Positions 8,666 through 17,370 of a stretch of 64,000 nucleotides of DNA are shown in pieces. A program made the translations under genes and the position numbers. The notes beneath the pieces are model-generated. The model did not search any database. It was not told the DNA's origin and saw only the letters and a program-made list of their open reading frames with translations. Origin of the DNA: JAWLBM01 sp041687675 (GTDB lineage Bacteria > Pseudomonadota > Alphaproteobacteria > Rhizobiales > Pleomorphomonadaceae); contig JAWLBM010000005.1 in assembly GCA_041687675.1 (NCBI GenBank), forward strand, positions 1 to 64,000, read 5' to 3'. How positions within the stretch are numbered: the stretch's first letter is position 1; each line of letters starts with the position of its first letter.

Positions 8666-10285
8666 TCACTCCGCTGCGAGGCGCACATCCGGCGCCGCGG
8701 CGCGGACGTCCGCATCCACGTGCGACTCGTAGGCCTCGAAGTTCTTCGCGAACATGCCGACCAGCCTGCGGGCCATGGCGTCGTAGGCGGCGGGGTCGGC
8801 CCAGGTACGTCGCGGATAGAGGATGTTCGTCTCCACCCCCGGCACGCTGGTCGGCACCGCGAGGCCGAAGAACGGGTCGGTGTAGAACTCCGCATGGCGA
8901 AGCGAGCCGTCGAGGGCGGCGGTGAGCAGGGTGCGCGTCACCCTGATCGGCATGCGCTTGCCGGTGCCGAAGGCGCCGCCGGTCCAGCCGGTGTTGACCA
9001 GCCAGCAGTCGACCCCGTGCTCGGCGATGAGCCGCTTCAGGAGTTCGCCGTACTCGGCCGGGTGACGCGGCATGAACGGCGCGCCGAAGCAGGTGGAGAA
9101 GGTCGCCTGCGGCTCGGTGACGCCGCGCTCGGTGCCGGCCACCTTGGCGGTGTAGCCGGAGAGGAAGTGCACCATCGCCTGCGCCGGGGTGAGCCTGGCG
9201 ATCGGCGGCAGCACGCCGAAGGCGTCGGCGGTGAGCATCACCAGGTTCTTCGGATGGCCGGCGCGGCCGGTCGAGGAGACGTTGGTGAGGTAGTGCAGCG
9301 GGCAGGCGCAGCGGGTGTTCTCCGTCTTCGCCTCGTCGTCGAAGTCCGGCAGGCGGGTGACCGGGTCGACGGTCACGTTCTCCAGCACCGTGCCGAAGCG
9401 CTCGGTGGTCGCGTAGATGTCGGGCTCCGCCTCGCGGGAGAGGCGGATGGTCTTGGCGTAGACGCCGCCCTCGAAGTTGAAGATGCCGTTCTCGCTCCAG
9501 CCATGCTCGTCGTCGCCGACGAGCACGCGGTCCGGATCGGCCGAGAGGGTGGTCTTGCCGGTGCCGGAGAGGCCGAAGAAGAGGGCCGTGTCGCCGGCGG
9601 GGCCGACGTTGGCCGAGCAGTGCATCGGCATCACGCCCTTGGCCGGGAGCAGGTAGTTCAGCATGGTGAACACCGACTTCTTCATTTCGCCGGCGTAGAA
9701 GGTGCCGCCGATCAGCACGATGCGGCGCGAGAAGTCGCAGGCGATCACCGTCTCGGTGCGGCAGCCGTGCCGACTGGGGTCGGCCTTGAAGGTCGGCAGG
9801 TCGATGATGGTCATCTCCGGCTCGAAGTCGGCGAGGTCGCCGCGGCGGGGCCGGATCAGCAGGTTGCGGATGAAGAGGTTGTGCCAGGCGAGCTCTGTCG
9901 CCACGCGCACCGGCAGCCGGTGCTCGTCGTCGGCGCCGCCGACGAGGTCCTGCACGAACATCTCCTTGCCCGCGGCGTGGGCGAGGAAGTCGGCGAGGAG
10001 GCGCTCGAAGGCGTCGGGCTCCATGGCGTTGTTGCCGCCCCACCAGACGGTGTCGCGCGTGAGGTCTTCGCGGACGATGAACTTGTCCTTCGGAGAGCGG
10101 CCGGTGTGCTGGCCGGTGTCGACGGACAGGGCGCCATGGGCGGTGAGCACGCCCTCGCGCCGGGAGACGGCCGCTTCGACCAGTTCGGCCTCGCCGAGAT
10201 TCCAGTGGACGGCGGAGAGATCGCGGAGCCCCGTCGTCTCGATCCCCTTCGCCTGGTTCCAGGTGCCCGTCTGTTTCACGTCCAT
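8666..10285 (-). CDS. pckA: Phosphoenolpyruvate carboxykinase (ATP)
   Basis: Converts oxaloacetate and ATP to phosphoenolpyruvate, CO2 and ADP, the entry step of gluconeogenesis. The product of 539 residues has the family's usual length. Visible motifs are GQHTGRSPKDKF, LIGGTFYAGEMKKS, the kinase loop GLSGTGKTTLS and VGDDEHGW. I chose the Met at 10285 (MDVKQTGTWNQ), which aligns with family N-termini, although its AGGAGG lies directly against the ATG. The alternative GTG at 10321 adds 12 residues. Pairing with putA makes sense, since amino acid catabolism feeds gluconeogenesis. Confidence 0.96.
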   Translation of the reverse strand: MDVKQTGTWNQAKGIETTGLRDLSAVHWNLGEAELVEAAVSRREGVLTAHGALSVDTGQHTGRSPKDKFIVREDLTRDTVWWGGNNAMEPDAFERLLADFLAHAAGKEMFVQDLVGGADDEHRLPVRVATELAWHNLFIRNLLIRPRRGDLADFEPEMTIIDLPTFKADPSRHGCRTETVIACDFSRRIVLIGGTFYAGEMKKSVFTMLNYLLPAKGVMPMHCSANVGPAGDTALFFGLSGTGKTTLSADPDRVLVGDDEHGWSENGIFNFEGGVYAKTIRLSREAEPDIYATTERFGTVLENVTVDPVTRLPDFDDEAKTENTRCACPLHYLTNVSSTGRAGHPKNLVMLTADAFGVLPPIARLTPAQAMVHFLSGYTAKVAGTERGVTEPQATFSTCFGAPFMPRHPAEYGELLKRLIAEHGVDCWLVNTGWTGGAFGTGKRMPIRVTRTLLTAALDGSLRHAEFYTDPFFGLAVPTSVPGVETNILYPRRTWADPAAYDAMARRLVGMFAKNFEAYESHVDADVRAAAPDVRLAAE

Positions 10286-10727
10286 CCTCCTGCTGCCGGA
10301 TCTTGCGATCCGATAACGCACCTGCCGCGCGCCTGTTCGGCGGCGGCTCGGCCGGCAAAGGCGACCGTGGCGCGCTCCCCCTCCAGGAAGCGCGGGCCGA
10401 CAGTCTCGCTGGCCGGAACACCTCGAAGGTCGGGGAGGAGAGGCGCATGGGCAAGTTCGACTTGTGGTAAACGCGCCCGATCGTGGATATTAATCGTTTG
10501 AATTTCAGGTCGTTTATCCTTTCGGCTATGTCGTTTTCAGGGCGCCAAACCAATTTCGTCATTCTTTCTAGCGTTAAAATAAATGTTCCGCGGCAAGATT
10601 CAGGGTTAAGGCAACCGCCGCGCCGTCGTGGTTGCGAAATCGACGATGGAGCGTGAAAGGAGCGGGCGCCGACGCGACGTATAGCCGGTCGGGTGGCCAG
10701 TATCGGATTGTGCAACGCAAAAGAAGA
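10286..10727. other. pckA upstream region
   Basis: About 440 bases with no convincing gene. The part from about 10480 to 10600 is clearly richer in A and T than the surroundings and probably holds the pckA promoter and regulatory sites. Downstream of it lies the 3' end of the HugZ-like gene. Confidence 0.5.
10489..10503. promoter_or_regulatory. Possible LacI-type operator upstream of pckA
   Basis: ATTAATCGTTTGAAT is an imperfect palindrome around a central CG, the general form of LacI-family operators. In rhizobia pckA is controlled by the LacI-type regulator PckR. The match is imperfect and about 200 bases from the start codon. Confidence 0.25.
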
Positions 10728-11462
10728 CTATCCCGCGCGGGCGGCCTCGGACATGGCCTTCAGCGTCCCGCGCAGGGCCATGATGCGCTCCTGCCGCTTC
10801 GGAAACGGCAGTCTCGCCACCTCGGTTCCGCGGGCGAGGTCGAGGCCGTCCGGGTCGGCGGCGACCGCCCGCCAGTCGCCGGCCTGCCGGCCGAGGAGGC
10901 GGGTGGCGTAGAGGGCGAGCGCGTCGGCGTGGTCCTCGTTCATGTGGGCGCAGACGCCGGCCTCGGCTTCGGCGAACTCGGCGGCGACATCCGCGCCGAC
11001 CAGGAGATCGGCGGCCGGGATCGCATGGATGCGGCCGAAGCCGGCGACGAGATGCGCCGTCGAGGGCTCGAGGCGGAAGAAGCCGAAGTCGGCGAAGCCG
11101 GCGTATCCCGCGGCCTCGGGTTGGCGGGCGAGGAAGCGACGGCGGATCCGGGCGAGGCTCTCGTCGTCGCCGGCGATGCGCACCGCCCGCCCCTCCAGCG
11201 TCGCGCGGGCGCCGGCGAGCGGGTCGCCGCCTTCGCCGCCGGGCGCGACGAGCAGCAGCGAGCAGCGCGGGTCCGTGTCGAGGTTGCGGGTGTGCACGGC
11301 GAGGCGAGAGAGCAGCATCAGCGGGGTGCCGTCCACGTCTGTGGCCACCGTGACGAGGCTCGCGAAGGGCGTGCCGGCTGGATTAAGGGAGGCGAGCGCG
11401 CCGGTGGAGGCGGCGCGGAGCACGTGGCGGGTGGCGGCGACGGGGTCGAAGGCGTCGGTCAT
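10728..11462 (-). CDS. HugZ-like pyridoxamine oxidase-fold protein
   Basis: A 244-residue protein with an N-terminal split-barrel FMN-binding fold (ASTGALASLNPAGTPFASLV, RLAVHTRNLDTDPRCSLLL) and a C-terminal DUF2470 domain with the CAHMNEDHADAL signature. This architecture is shared with HugZ-type heme-utilisation proteins and with uncharacterised flavin-binding paralogues; heme degradation is possible but not shown. No heme uptake genes lie nearby. The Met at 11462 is the family-like start; the frame stays open far upstream but without family similarity. An intrinsic terminator lies about 105 bases upstream on the same strand. Confidence 0.85.
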   Translation of the reverse strand: MTDAFDPVAATRHVLRAASTGALASLNPAGTPFASLVTVATDVDGTPLMLLSRLAVHTRNLDTDPRCSLLLVAPGGEGGDPLAGARATLEGRAVRIAGDDESLARIRRRFLARQPEAAGYAGFADFGFFRLEPSTAHLVAGFGRIHAIPAADLLVGADVAAEFAEAEAGVCAHMNEDHADALALYATRLLGRQAGDWRAVAADPDGLDLARGTEVARLPFPKRQERIMALRGTLKAMSEAARAG

Positions 11463-11566
11463 CTCTGCGGCTCCGGGCGGCGGACACGATCGCCAGAGCA
11501 TAGGCCGGACTGCGGCGAAGGCCATGGGCTGTGTCGCCGCAAGCAAGCCCGCCGCTGGCCGCCGGC

Positions 11567-11597
11567 AAAAAAAGGGGGCCGGCGGTCGGCCGGCCCC
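11567..11597 (-). terminator. Intrinsic terminator upstream of HugZ-like gene
   Basis: Read on the minus strand: a nine-bp perfect GC stem (arms 11589-11597 and 11575-11583, loop five bases) followed at once by seven T residues. No minus-strand gene ends here, so it must end a small RNA or act in the 5' leader of the HugZ-like gene. Confidence 0.75.
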
Positions 11598-11710
11598 ATG
11601 AAGGTCGGGAGGATAGCCCGGGAGCCATGCTGGGCGGTGCCGGCCCCGCCCGGGAGGGGGCGGTCCGGCGGCTCGAGGCCGAATATGGGGCGGTGCCCAA
11701 TGCATGACCA
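11598..11710 (-). ncRNA. Candidate structured leader or small RNA
   Basis: Read on the minus strand, CATGC...GGGC can pair with GCCC...GCATG about 80 bases later. Two hairpins lie inside (CGGC-loop-GCCG and CCGCCC-loop-GGGCGG), giving a three-way-junction shape just before the terminator at 11567-11597. GC-rich sequence folds easily by chance, and I do not recognise an RNA family. No clear promoter was found. Confidence 0.25.
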
Positions 11711-11958
11711 CGCCATTTTCTGTGCAGGCGCGACCAAATTCCGGGCGTCTGCCCAGGAAGCGGGCTCCGTCGCGCTCCCGGCTGGCCTGTCCGGCAGCAG
11801 CGCCTCCGGCCACGCCGTTCCGGCTCAGCCGGCGCCCGCCCGCGGATGCGTTTGAACGAATGTGCGCCGCGGCGGTCCGGGCGTCTCGACGGCCCCGGTC
11901 GCCGCCGCTATGGTCCGCCGCCGCCGCTGTTCTATGATGCCAGGGCCGCCGCCGCCGG

Positions 11959-12708
11959 ATGCCGATGGAAGAGGACCTCACCGAGCCCGCCCCGCCCGGA
12001 CCGCCGGCGCCCGTCCGCCGCCGGCCGCGACCGCTGCGGCGCGCCGCGGGATGGCTCGCGCGGGCCGTGCTCCTCGTCGTCGCCGTTCCGGCCCTGCTGG
12101 TGCCGCTCTACCTCGTGGTGCCGCCCTTCAGCACGCTGATGCTGCGCGACACGCTCGCCGGCCGCCCGGTGGAGCGGTCCTACGTGCCGCTGGAGCGGAT
12201 CTCGCCGCACCTCGTCCGCTCGGTCATGATGAGCGAGGACGGCCGCTTCTGCGAGCACCGCGGCGTCGACTGGGACGCGCTGTTCGAGGTGCTGGAGACC
12301 GCCGACGAGGACGGCCCGTCGCGCGGGGCCAGCACCATTCCCATGCAGGCGGCGCGCAACCTCTTCCTCTGGCAGGGCCGCAGCTACGTCCGCAAGGCCA
12401 TGGAGATCCCGCTCGCCCTGTGGATGGACCTCGTCTGGTCGAAGCGGCGGATGATGGAGATCTACCTCAACGTCGCCGAGTGGGGGCCGGGCGTCTACGG
12501 CGCCGAGGCGGCGGCGCGCACCTATTTCGGCCGCCCTGCGGCCGACATCGGGCCGCGGCAGGCGGCGCTGATGGCCGCGGCGCTGCCGAACCCGGCGGCG
12601 CGCAACCCGGCGGAGCCGACGCGCCGTCAGCAGCAGCTCGCGCGGATCATCGAGCGCCGGGCCGCGCAGTCGGGGGCCTACATCGGCTGCCTCGAGCCGG
12701 AGGGCTGA
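11959..12708 (+). CDS. mtgA: Monofunctional peptidoglycan glycosyltransferase
   Basis: Polymerises lipid II into glycan strands at the inner membrane (GT51 family). The 249-residue product has a basic, proline-rich cytoplasmic head, one membrane segment at about residues 31-53, and a periplasmic GT51 domain. Visible GT51 motifs are EDGRFCEHRGVDW with the catalytic Glu, GASTIPMQAARNLFLW, and RRMMEIYLNVAEWGPGVYG. No transpeptidase domain follows, as expected for MtgA. It is followed by a hairpin-plus-T terminator and then rpmF. Confidence 0.95.
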   Translation: MPMEEDLTEPAPPGPPAPVRRRPRPLRRAAGWLARAVLLVVAVPALLVPLYLVVPPFSTLMLRDTLAGRPVERSYVPLERISPHLVRSVMMSEDGRFCEHRGVDWDALFEVLETADEDGPSRGASTIPMQAARNLFLWQGRSYVRKAMEIPLALWMDLVWSKRRMMEIYLNVAEWGPGVYGAEAAARTYFGRPAADIGPRQAALMAAALPNPAARNPAEPTRRQQQLARIIERRAAQSGAYIGCLEPEG

Positions 12709-12718
12709 GGGCGGGCGG

Positions 12719-12746
12719 GCCGGCGGCGCGCCGGGGCCACTTTTTT
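12719..12746 (+). terminator. Rho-independent terminator after mtgA
   Basis: A six-bp perfect GC stem (12720-12725 with 12729-12734) is followed within a few bases by TTTTTT at 12741-12746. It begins about ten bases after the mtgA stop codon. Confidence 0.7.
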
Positions 12747-12878
12747 GCCCGCGCCCCCTCGCCAAGCGCGCCCGCACTCTGTATAACGCGCCATCTTTTT
12801 CGGAGCGAGCGTCCGCCCGCGCCCGTCCCGGCTCGCGCCGACGGATGCCAGGACCCGGCCGGACGATGGAGTTGGAAG

Positions 12879-13064
12879 ATGGCAGTCCCCAAGAAGAAGA
12901 CCTCGCCGAGCAAGCGCGGCATGCGCCGCTCGGCCGACGCGCTGAAGCAGCCGACCTACGTCGAGGACAAGACCTCCGGCGAACTGCGTCGTCCGCACCA
13001 CGTGGACCTCAAGACCGGCATGTACCGCGGCCGCCAGATCCTGGAGCCGAAGGAGAGCGCCTGA
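12879..13064 (+). CDS. rpmF: 50S ribosomal protein L32
   Basis: A 61-residue ribosomal protein beginning MAVPKKKTSPSKRGMRRS, the conserved L32 N-terminus of alphaproteobacteria, and rich in Lys and Arg. The Cys residues found in some L32 forms are absent, as in this group. The ATG has GGAAG immediately upstream. A TATAAC at 12782-12787 may be the -10 element of its own promoter, since a terminator separates it from mtgA. Confidence 0.97.
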   Translation: MAVPKKKTSPSKRGMRRSADALKQPTYVEDKTSGELRRPHHVDLKTGMYRGRQILEPKESA

Positions 13065-13209
13065 CGCCCTCCGCCGGGTTTTCGCCCGGTTCGCATGAGA
13101 TCTTCGGGGGGCCGGCGCCGCGCGTCGGCCCTTCGTCGTTTTCCGGCCCGGCGCGAGGGCCGGCCGGAGCGGCCGGGGGCCGCGCCGCCCGAGGACGGGG
13201 GAGGACACC

Positions 13210-13626
13210 ATGCTCGGCACCCTGCCGCTCACGCTCGTACCGCTGATCGTCTACAACCTCTTCGCCCTCGGCTTCCTCGGGGCCGGCCCGGGCGATCCCT
13301 GGCTCGTGCCGCTGTTCACCGTCGAGATGCTCTCCGGGGCGCGGCTGACGCCGACCTCGGGCGACCTGATGGTGATCGTGGCGATCGGGCTGCTCTTCGC
13401 CGAGATCCTCAAGGCGACGCGGACCGGCAGCGTGACGCTCGCCGACCACATGCTCTCCATGCTGGTCTTCGTGGTCTACCTGGTCGAGTTCCTGCTGGTC
13501 GCCGCGGCGGCGCACTCGGTGTTCCTGATCCTCACCGTGATCGCCTTCATCGACGTGGTCGCCGGCTTCTCGATCACCATCCGCGCCGCCCGCCGCGACA
13601 TCGGCATCGGCGCGGACGGGATCTGA
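13210..13626 (+). CDS. Small inner-membrane protein, unknown function
   Basis: A 138-residue product with about four hydrophobic segments (roughly residues 5-25, 50-66, 80-100 and 101-122). A GGGGAGG-type ribosome binding site precedes the ATG. I do not recognise a characterised family. It follows rpmF by about 145 bases and could share its transcript. The coding frame has clear codon bias and no competing frame, so I take it as real. Confidence 0.75.
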   Translation: MLGTLPLTLVPLIVYNLFALGFLGAGPGDPWLVPLFTVEMLSGARLTPTSGDLMVIVAIGLLFAEILKATRTGSVTLADHMLSMLVFVVYLVEFLLVAAAAHSVFLILTVIAFIDVVAGFSITIRAARRDIGIGADGI

Positions 13627-13629
13627 TCC

Positions 13630-14007
13630 TCAGACCTCGCGGACGACCAGGAAGCCGCGGCCGAGTCCGGCCGCGAGCCGCGGGGTGCCGCCGTAGGCGG
13701 CGCGGGCCCGCGGGCCGACGGTCTCGGGACGGCGGGCCACCCGGCGGTCGCCCGCGGAGAGGTCGCCGAGGTGCCCGGCGGCGAGCTGGGCGATGAAGGG
13801 CGCCGACATGCGGAGCGGCTCGCGTCCGCCGCGGCAGGGGGAGGGGCTGGCCGGAACGATCTCGCGGGCCGGGGCGCCGGGCTGCCCGCCGGACGCGTCG
13901 CGTCCATCGGACCGGGCGCCCGCCGCGGTGGCCTCGACGGCCATTCGCCGCCTGCGCCGCCGCGAGACAGCCCGCGCTCCCGCTCCCGAAATGGCACCGA
14001 CCAGCAT
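13630..14007 (-). CDS. Hypothetical protein
   Basis: A possible 125-residue product, rich in Ala, Gly and Arg. Its second half (from an internal Met, MSAPFIAQLAAGHLG) looks the more protein-like and ends in RGFLVVREV. No domain is recognised and no strong ribosome binding site is visible. It lies 149 bases downstream of phaR on the same strand. Either the full frame, only its C-terminal 59 residues, or nothing may be translated. Confidence 0.4.
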   Translation of the reverse strand: MLVGAISGAGARAVSRRRRRRMAVEATAAGARSDGRDASGGQPGAPAREIVPASPSPCRGGREPLRMSAPFIAQLAAGHLGDLSAGDRRVARRPETVGPRARAAYGGTPRLAAGLGRGFLVVREV

Positions 14008-14156
14008 GCCGCGCTCCCGATCCGGGACGGCCGGACCGCCCCGGGGTGGGGCGGACGTGGCCGTCGATGGTCGGGGTGCAAACCGCGGGCCGCCGGCGTT
14101 GTTCCGCGGCCGCGGGGCGGCGGGTCGACCGGCCGGGCGGACCCGGCCGGCGCGGC

Positions 14157-14741
14157 TCACTTCTCGGGGGCGAGCTGGTCGAGGCGTCGCTGCATGGCCT
14201 CGAGCTGCTTCTTCAGCGTGTCGATGTCCTCGGAGCGGGTCTCGCCGGACTTCGCCGCATCGCCGCGCTGGCCCTCCGCGCCGCCTTCCTGACCGAAGGG
14301 CATGAACATCCGCATGGCCCGCTCGAACATCTCGGTGTTGCGGCGGATCTGCTCGTCCATCGCCTCGAAGCCGACCGCGCCGCCGAAGGCCTGGCTCAGC
14401 TGGCTGCGGAACTTCTCCTGCTCGCGGGTGAGGTGACCGATCGAGTGCTCCAGGTAGGTCGGCACCATCGCCTGCATGCTGTCGCCGTAGAATCGGATCA
14501 GCTGGCGCAGGAAGGCGATCGGCAGGAGGTTCTGCCCCTTGTTCTCCTGTTCGAAGATGATCTGCGTCAGCACCGGGTGGGTGATGTCCTCGCCCGACTT
14601 GGCGTCGAAGACCACGAAGTCGTCGCCCGCCTTCACCATGGTGGCGAGATCGTCGAGGGTGACGTAGGTGCTGGTCCCCGTATTGTACAGCCGACGGTTC
14701 GCGTATTTCTTGATGATCGTCGGATCTTCGGTCTTTGCCAT
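14157..14741 (-). CDS. phaR: Polyhydroxyalkanoate synthesis repressor
   Basis: A 194-residue PhaR-type regulator. The N-terminal PHA-accumulation DNA-binding domain is clear (TIIKKYANRRLYNTGTSTYV), followed by HPVLTQIIFEQENKG and a C-terminal coiled-coil-prone tail (DTLKKQLEAMQRRLDQL). In relatives PhaR senses the polymer and represses phasin and synthesis genes. It diverges from phaA-phaB. The start at 14741 (MAKTEDPTIIKK) matches family N-termini; 18 further residues upstream are open but unlike the family. Confidence 0.94.
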   Translation of the reverse strand: MAKTEDPTIIKKYANRRLYNTGTSTYVTLDDLATMVKAGDDFVVFDAKSGEDITHPVLTQIIFEQENKGQNLLPIAFLRQLIRFYGDSMQAMVPTYLEHSIGHLTREQEKFRSQLSQAFGGAVGFEAMDEQIRRNTEMFERAMRMFMPFGQEGGAEGQRGDAAKSGETRSEDIDTLKKQLEAMQRRLDQLAPEK

Positions 14742-15254
14742 CGTATCTGTCGCCCGCCCGGCAACCTCCCTGGCGGGGGCGACCTCCCTCGCCACCCCCG
14801 GAGGTTGGATGTTAGGGACTTTTGTGCGCCGCGGCCACCGCTTTTCGTCCCGCGCGGGACGCGAGTTCTGTCCGCAACATCACGTAGATAGGCCACATTA
14901 GCCGAAGTGCTGACGCCTCGTCGGAGGGCGCTCACCGATGCTGCGCCGCAACGGCTGCCCGCGCCGCCCCGAAGCAGCCGCCTGCAGCCGTCGCCGACAG
15001 GCAAGTGATTGATCGCCATAGCCAAATCGTGACGGTCCGGCGCGAGCGCCGGGTCGCGGACACCCGCGGGCCGGGCGCCCCGGCCGGGGCGGCCGCGTGC
15101 GTGGCCCGCGATCCCGTCAGGTCTGCTATCCTCTGGTCGGCGTTGACAGGGCCTTCCGCCATGCCTGTTATGCGCGCGAGCAAGCGGCCCCGCCGGCCGC
15201 GGTGAACGCACGGCCGGTGAAGGGTCCCGGCCCGATCCCTGGGAGGGTGAACGC
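14742..15254. other. Divergent phaR-phaA regulatory region
   Basis: About 510 bases without a gene. It holds the likely phaA promoter (15143-15171) and, at 14938-15000, a cluster of TGC and GCA triplets including TGC-N3-GCA at 14942-14950. PhaR of Paracoccus is known to bind TGC-rich sites, so this may be its operator (inference). Confidence 0.45.
15143..15171 (+). promoter_or_regulatory. Predicted sigma70 promoter of phaAB
   Basis: TTGACA (15143-15148), 17 bases, TGTTAT (15166-15171). The -35 matches the consensus fully and the -10 at four of six positions. Start of transcription would be about 80 bases before phaA. Confidence 0.55.
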
Positions 15255-16436
15255 ATGACCAGTTCCGCCGATATCGTCATCGTCGCCGCGGGCCGCACGG
15301 CCGTCGGCTCCTTCAACGGCGCCTTCGCCTCGACCCCGGCGCACGAGCTCGGCGCGACGGTGATCCGGGCGCTGCTCGAGAGGTCCGGCGTCGAGCCCGC
15401 GGAGGTGGACGAGGTGATCCTCGGCCAGGTCCTCGCCGCCGGCCAGGGCCAGAACCCCGCCCGCCAGGCCTCGATCAACGCCGGCCTGCCGGTCGAGACC
15501 ACCGCCTGGAACATGAACCAGCTGTGCGGCTCCGGTCTCCGGTCGGTCGCGCTCGGGATGCAGCAGATCGCCGCTGGGGACGCTGAGATCGTCATCGCCG
15601 GGGGCCAGGAGAGCATGTCGATGGCCCCGCACGTGGCGCATCTGCGCGGCGGCGTGAAGATGGGCGACTTCGCCATGGTCGACTCGCTGCTCAAGGACGG
15701 CCTGTGGGACGCCTTCAACGGCTACCACATGGGCACCACCGCCGAGAACGTCGCCAGGGCCTACCAGATCACCCGCGAGGAGCAGGACGCCTTCGCCGTC
15801 GCCTCGCAGAACAAGGCCGAGGCCGCGCAGAAGGCCGGGCGGTTCAAGGACGAGATCGTCCCGGTGGTGATCAAGACCCGCAAGGGCGACATCACCGTCG
15901 ACGCCGACGAGTACATCCGCGCCGGCACCACCATGGACGCCGTCGCCAAGCTGCGGCCGGCCTTCTCCAAGGACGGCACGGTCACCGCCGGCAACGCTTC
16001 CGGCATCAACGACGGCGCCGCCGCGGTGGTGCTGATGTCGGCCGGGGAGGCTGCCCGCCGCGGCCTCACCCCGCTCGCCCGCGTCGCCTCCTGGGCGACC
16101 GCCGGCGTCGATCCGTCGATCATGGGCACCGGCCCGATCCCGTCCTCGAAGAAGGCGCTCCAGAAGGCCGGCTGGTCGGCCGCCGACCTCGACCTTGTCG
16201 AGGCCAACGAGGCCTTCGCGGCGCAGGCCTGCGCGGTCAACAAGGACATCGGCTGGGACACCGACAAGGTGAACGTCAACGGCGGCGCCATCGCCATCGG
16301 CCACCCGATCGGCGCCTCGGGGGCCCGCGTGCTCGTCACGCTGCTGCACGAGATGCAGAAGCGCGACGCCAAGAAGGGCCTCGCCACGCTGTGCATCGGC
16401 GGCGGCATGGGCGTCGCGCTCACCGTCGAGCGCTGA
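15255..16436 (+). CDS. phaA: Acetyl-CoA acetyltransferase (beta-ketothiolase)
   Basis: Condenses two acetyl-CoA to acetoacetyl-CoA, the first step of polyhydroxybutyrate synthesis. The 393-residue product is the usual length. Catalytic residues are visible in NQLCGSGLRS (nucleophile Cys), GHPIGASGAR (His) and CIGGGMGVA (second Cys). A GGGAGG-type site precedes the ATG. phaB follows after 78 bases, and phaR is divergent upstream, so the three form one regulatory unit. The polymerase gene phaC is not in the window. Confidence 0.97.
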   Translation: MTSSADIVIVAAGRTAVGSFNGAFASTPAHELGATVIRALLERSGVEPAEVDEVILGQVLAAGQGQNPARQASINAGLPVETTAWNMNQLCGSGLRSVALGMQQIAAGDAEIVIAGGQESMSMAPHVAHLRGGVKMGDFAMVDSLLKDGLWDAFNGYHMGTTAENVARAYQITREEQDAFAVASQNKAEAAQKAGRFKDEIVPVVIKTRKGDITVDADEYIRAGTTMDAVAKLRPAFSKDGTVTAGNASGINDGAAAVVLMSAGEAARRGLTPLARVASWATAGVDPSIMGTGPIPSSKKALQKAGWSAADLDLVEANEAFAAQACAVNKDIGWDTDKVNVNGGAIAIGHPIGASGARVLVTLLHEMQKRDAKKGLATLCIGGGMGVALTVER

Positions 16437-16514
16437 ACCGGGTTTCCATCGCATCATAAACGGTCGGGGATCGCCGCCCGCGGGCGGGATCCCCATCGGG
16501 GGAGAGGACAGGAC

Positions 16515-17243
16515 ATGGCCAAGGTTGCAGTCGTCACCGGTGGTACGCGCGGCATCGGCGCCGCCATCTCCAGGGGGCTTAAGGAGGCGGGCTGCACGGT
16601 GGCCGCCACCTATGCCGGCAACACCGAGAAGGCCGAGGCCTTCAGGGCGGAGACCGGCATCCAGGTCTACAAGTGGGACGTCTCCGACGAGGCGGCCTGC
16701 GCCGAGGGGCTGGCGAAGGTCGAGGCCGAGCTCGGCCCGGTCGACGTGCTGGTCAACAACGCCGGCATCACCCGCGACGGCATGTTCCACAAGATGACGC
16801 TGGACCAGTGGCGGGCGGTGATCTCCACCAACCTCGACTCCATGTTCACGATGACCCGCCCGGTGATCGAGGGCATGCGCGCCCGATCCTCCGGCCGGAT
16901 CATCAACATCTCGTCCGTCAACGGCCAGAAGGGCCAGATGGGCCAGTCCAACTACTCGGCCGCCAAGGCCGGCGTGATCGGCTTCACCAAGGCGCTCGCC
17001 CAGGAGAACGCCTTCAAGGGCATCACCGTCAACTGCATCTGCCCCGGCTACATCGACACGGAGATGGTCGCGGCGGTGCCGGAGGAGGTGCTGAAGGGGA
17101 TCATCAAGGGCATTCCGGTCGGCCGGCTCGGCAAGGCCGAGGAGATCGCCGCCCTGGTCGCCTATCTCGCCTCCGACGCGGCCGGCTTCATGACCGGCGC
17201 GGTGCTCACCATCAACGGCGGCCAGTACATGGCCAACGGCTGA
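16515..17243 (+). CDS. phaB: Acetoacetyl-CoA reductase (NADPH)
   Basis: Reduces acetoacetyl-CoA to (R)-3-hydroxybutyryl-CoA for polymer synthesis. It is a 242-residue short-chain dehydrogenase: cofactor loop VTGGTRGIGAAI, NNAG, catalytic Ser in SSVNGQKGQMGQ and the YSAAK active-site pair. The GQKGQ/GQSNYSA stretch is characteristic of PhaB rather than FabG. It lies directly downstream of phaA, with GGGGAGAGG before the ATG. Confidence 0.96.
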   Translation: MAKVAVVTGGTRGIGAAISRGLKEAGCTVAATYAGNTEKAEAFRAETGIQVYKWDVSDEAACAEGLAKVEAELGPVDVLVNNAGITRDGMFHKMTLDQWRAVISTNLDSMFTMTRPVIEGMRARSSGRIINISSVNGQKGQMGQSNYSAAKAGVIGFTKALAQENAFKGITVNCICPGYIDTEMVAAVPEEVLKGIIKGIPVGRLGKAEEIAALVAYLASDAAGFMTGAVLTINGGQYMANG

Positions 17244-17284
17244 CGGCCGCCGCGCGCGGCCGGCCCCGGCGGGCCGCCCGCGCG

Positions 17285-17314
17285 TTGACACCCCGCGCCC
17301 GCCCGTGGTGAAAA
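17285..17314 (+). promoter_or_regulatory. Possible promoter of HutC-type gene
   Basis: TTGACA at 17285-17290 with TGAAAA 18 bases on. The -35 is perfect and the -10 is poor. It lies 42 bases past phaB and fits a start at the TTG codon 17371. Confidence 0.4.
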
Positions 17315-17370
17315 TCGCCGCCGACGGGCGCGGCGGCCTTTTCGCGGCGCCACCAGCCGGGAGCGACCGC

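Larger units (their letters stand above)
11463..11958. other. Divergent intergenic region with leftward terminator
   Basis: About 500 bases between the HugZ-like gene and mtgA. It holds a canonical leftward terminator (11567-11597) with a potentially structured stretch before it. No convincing protein gene is visible. Confidence 0.5.
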
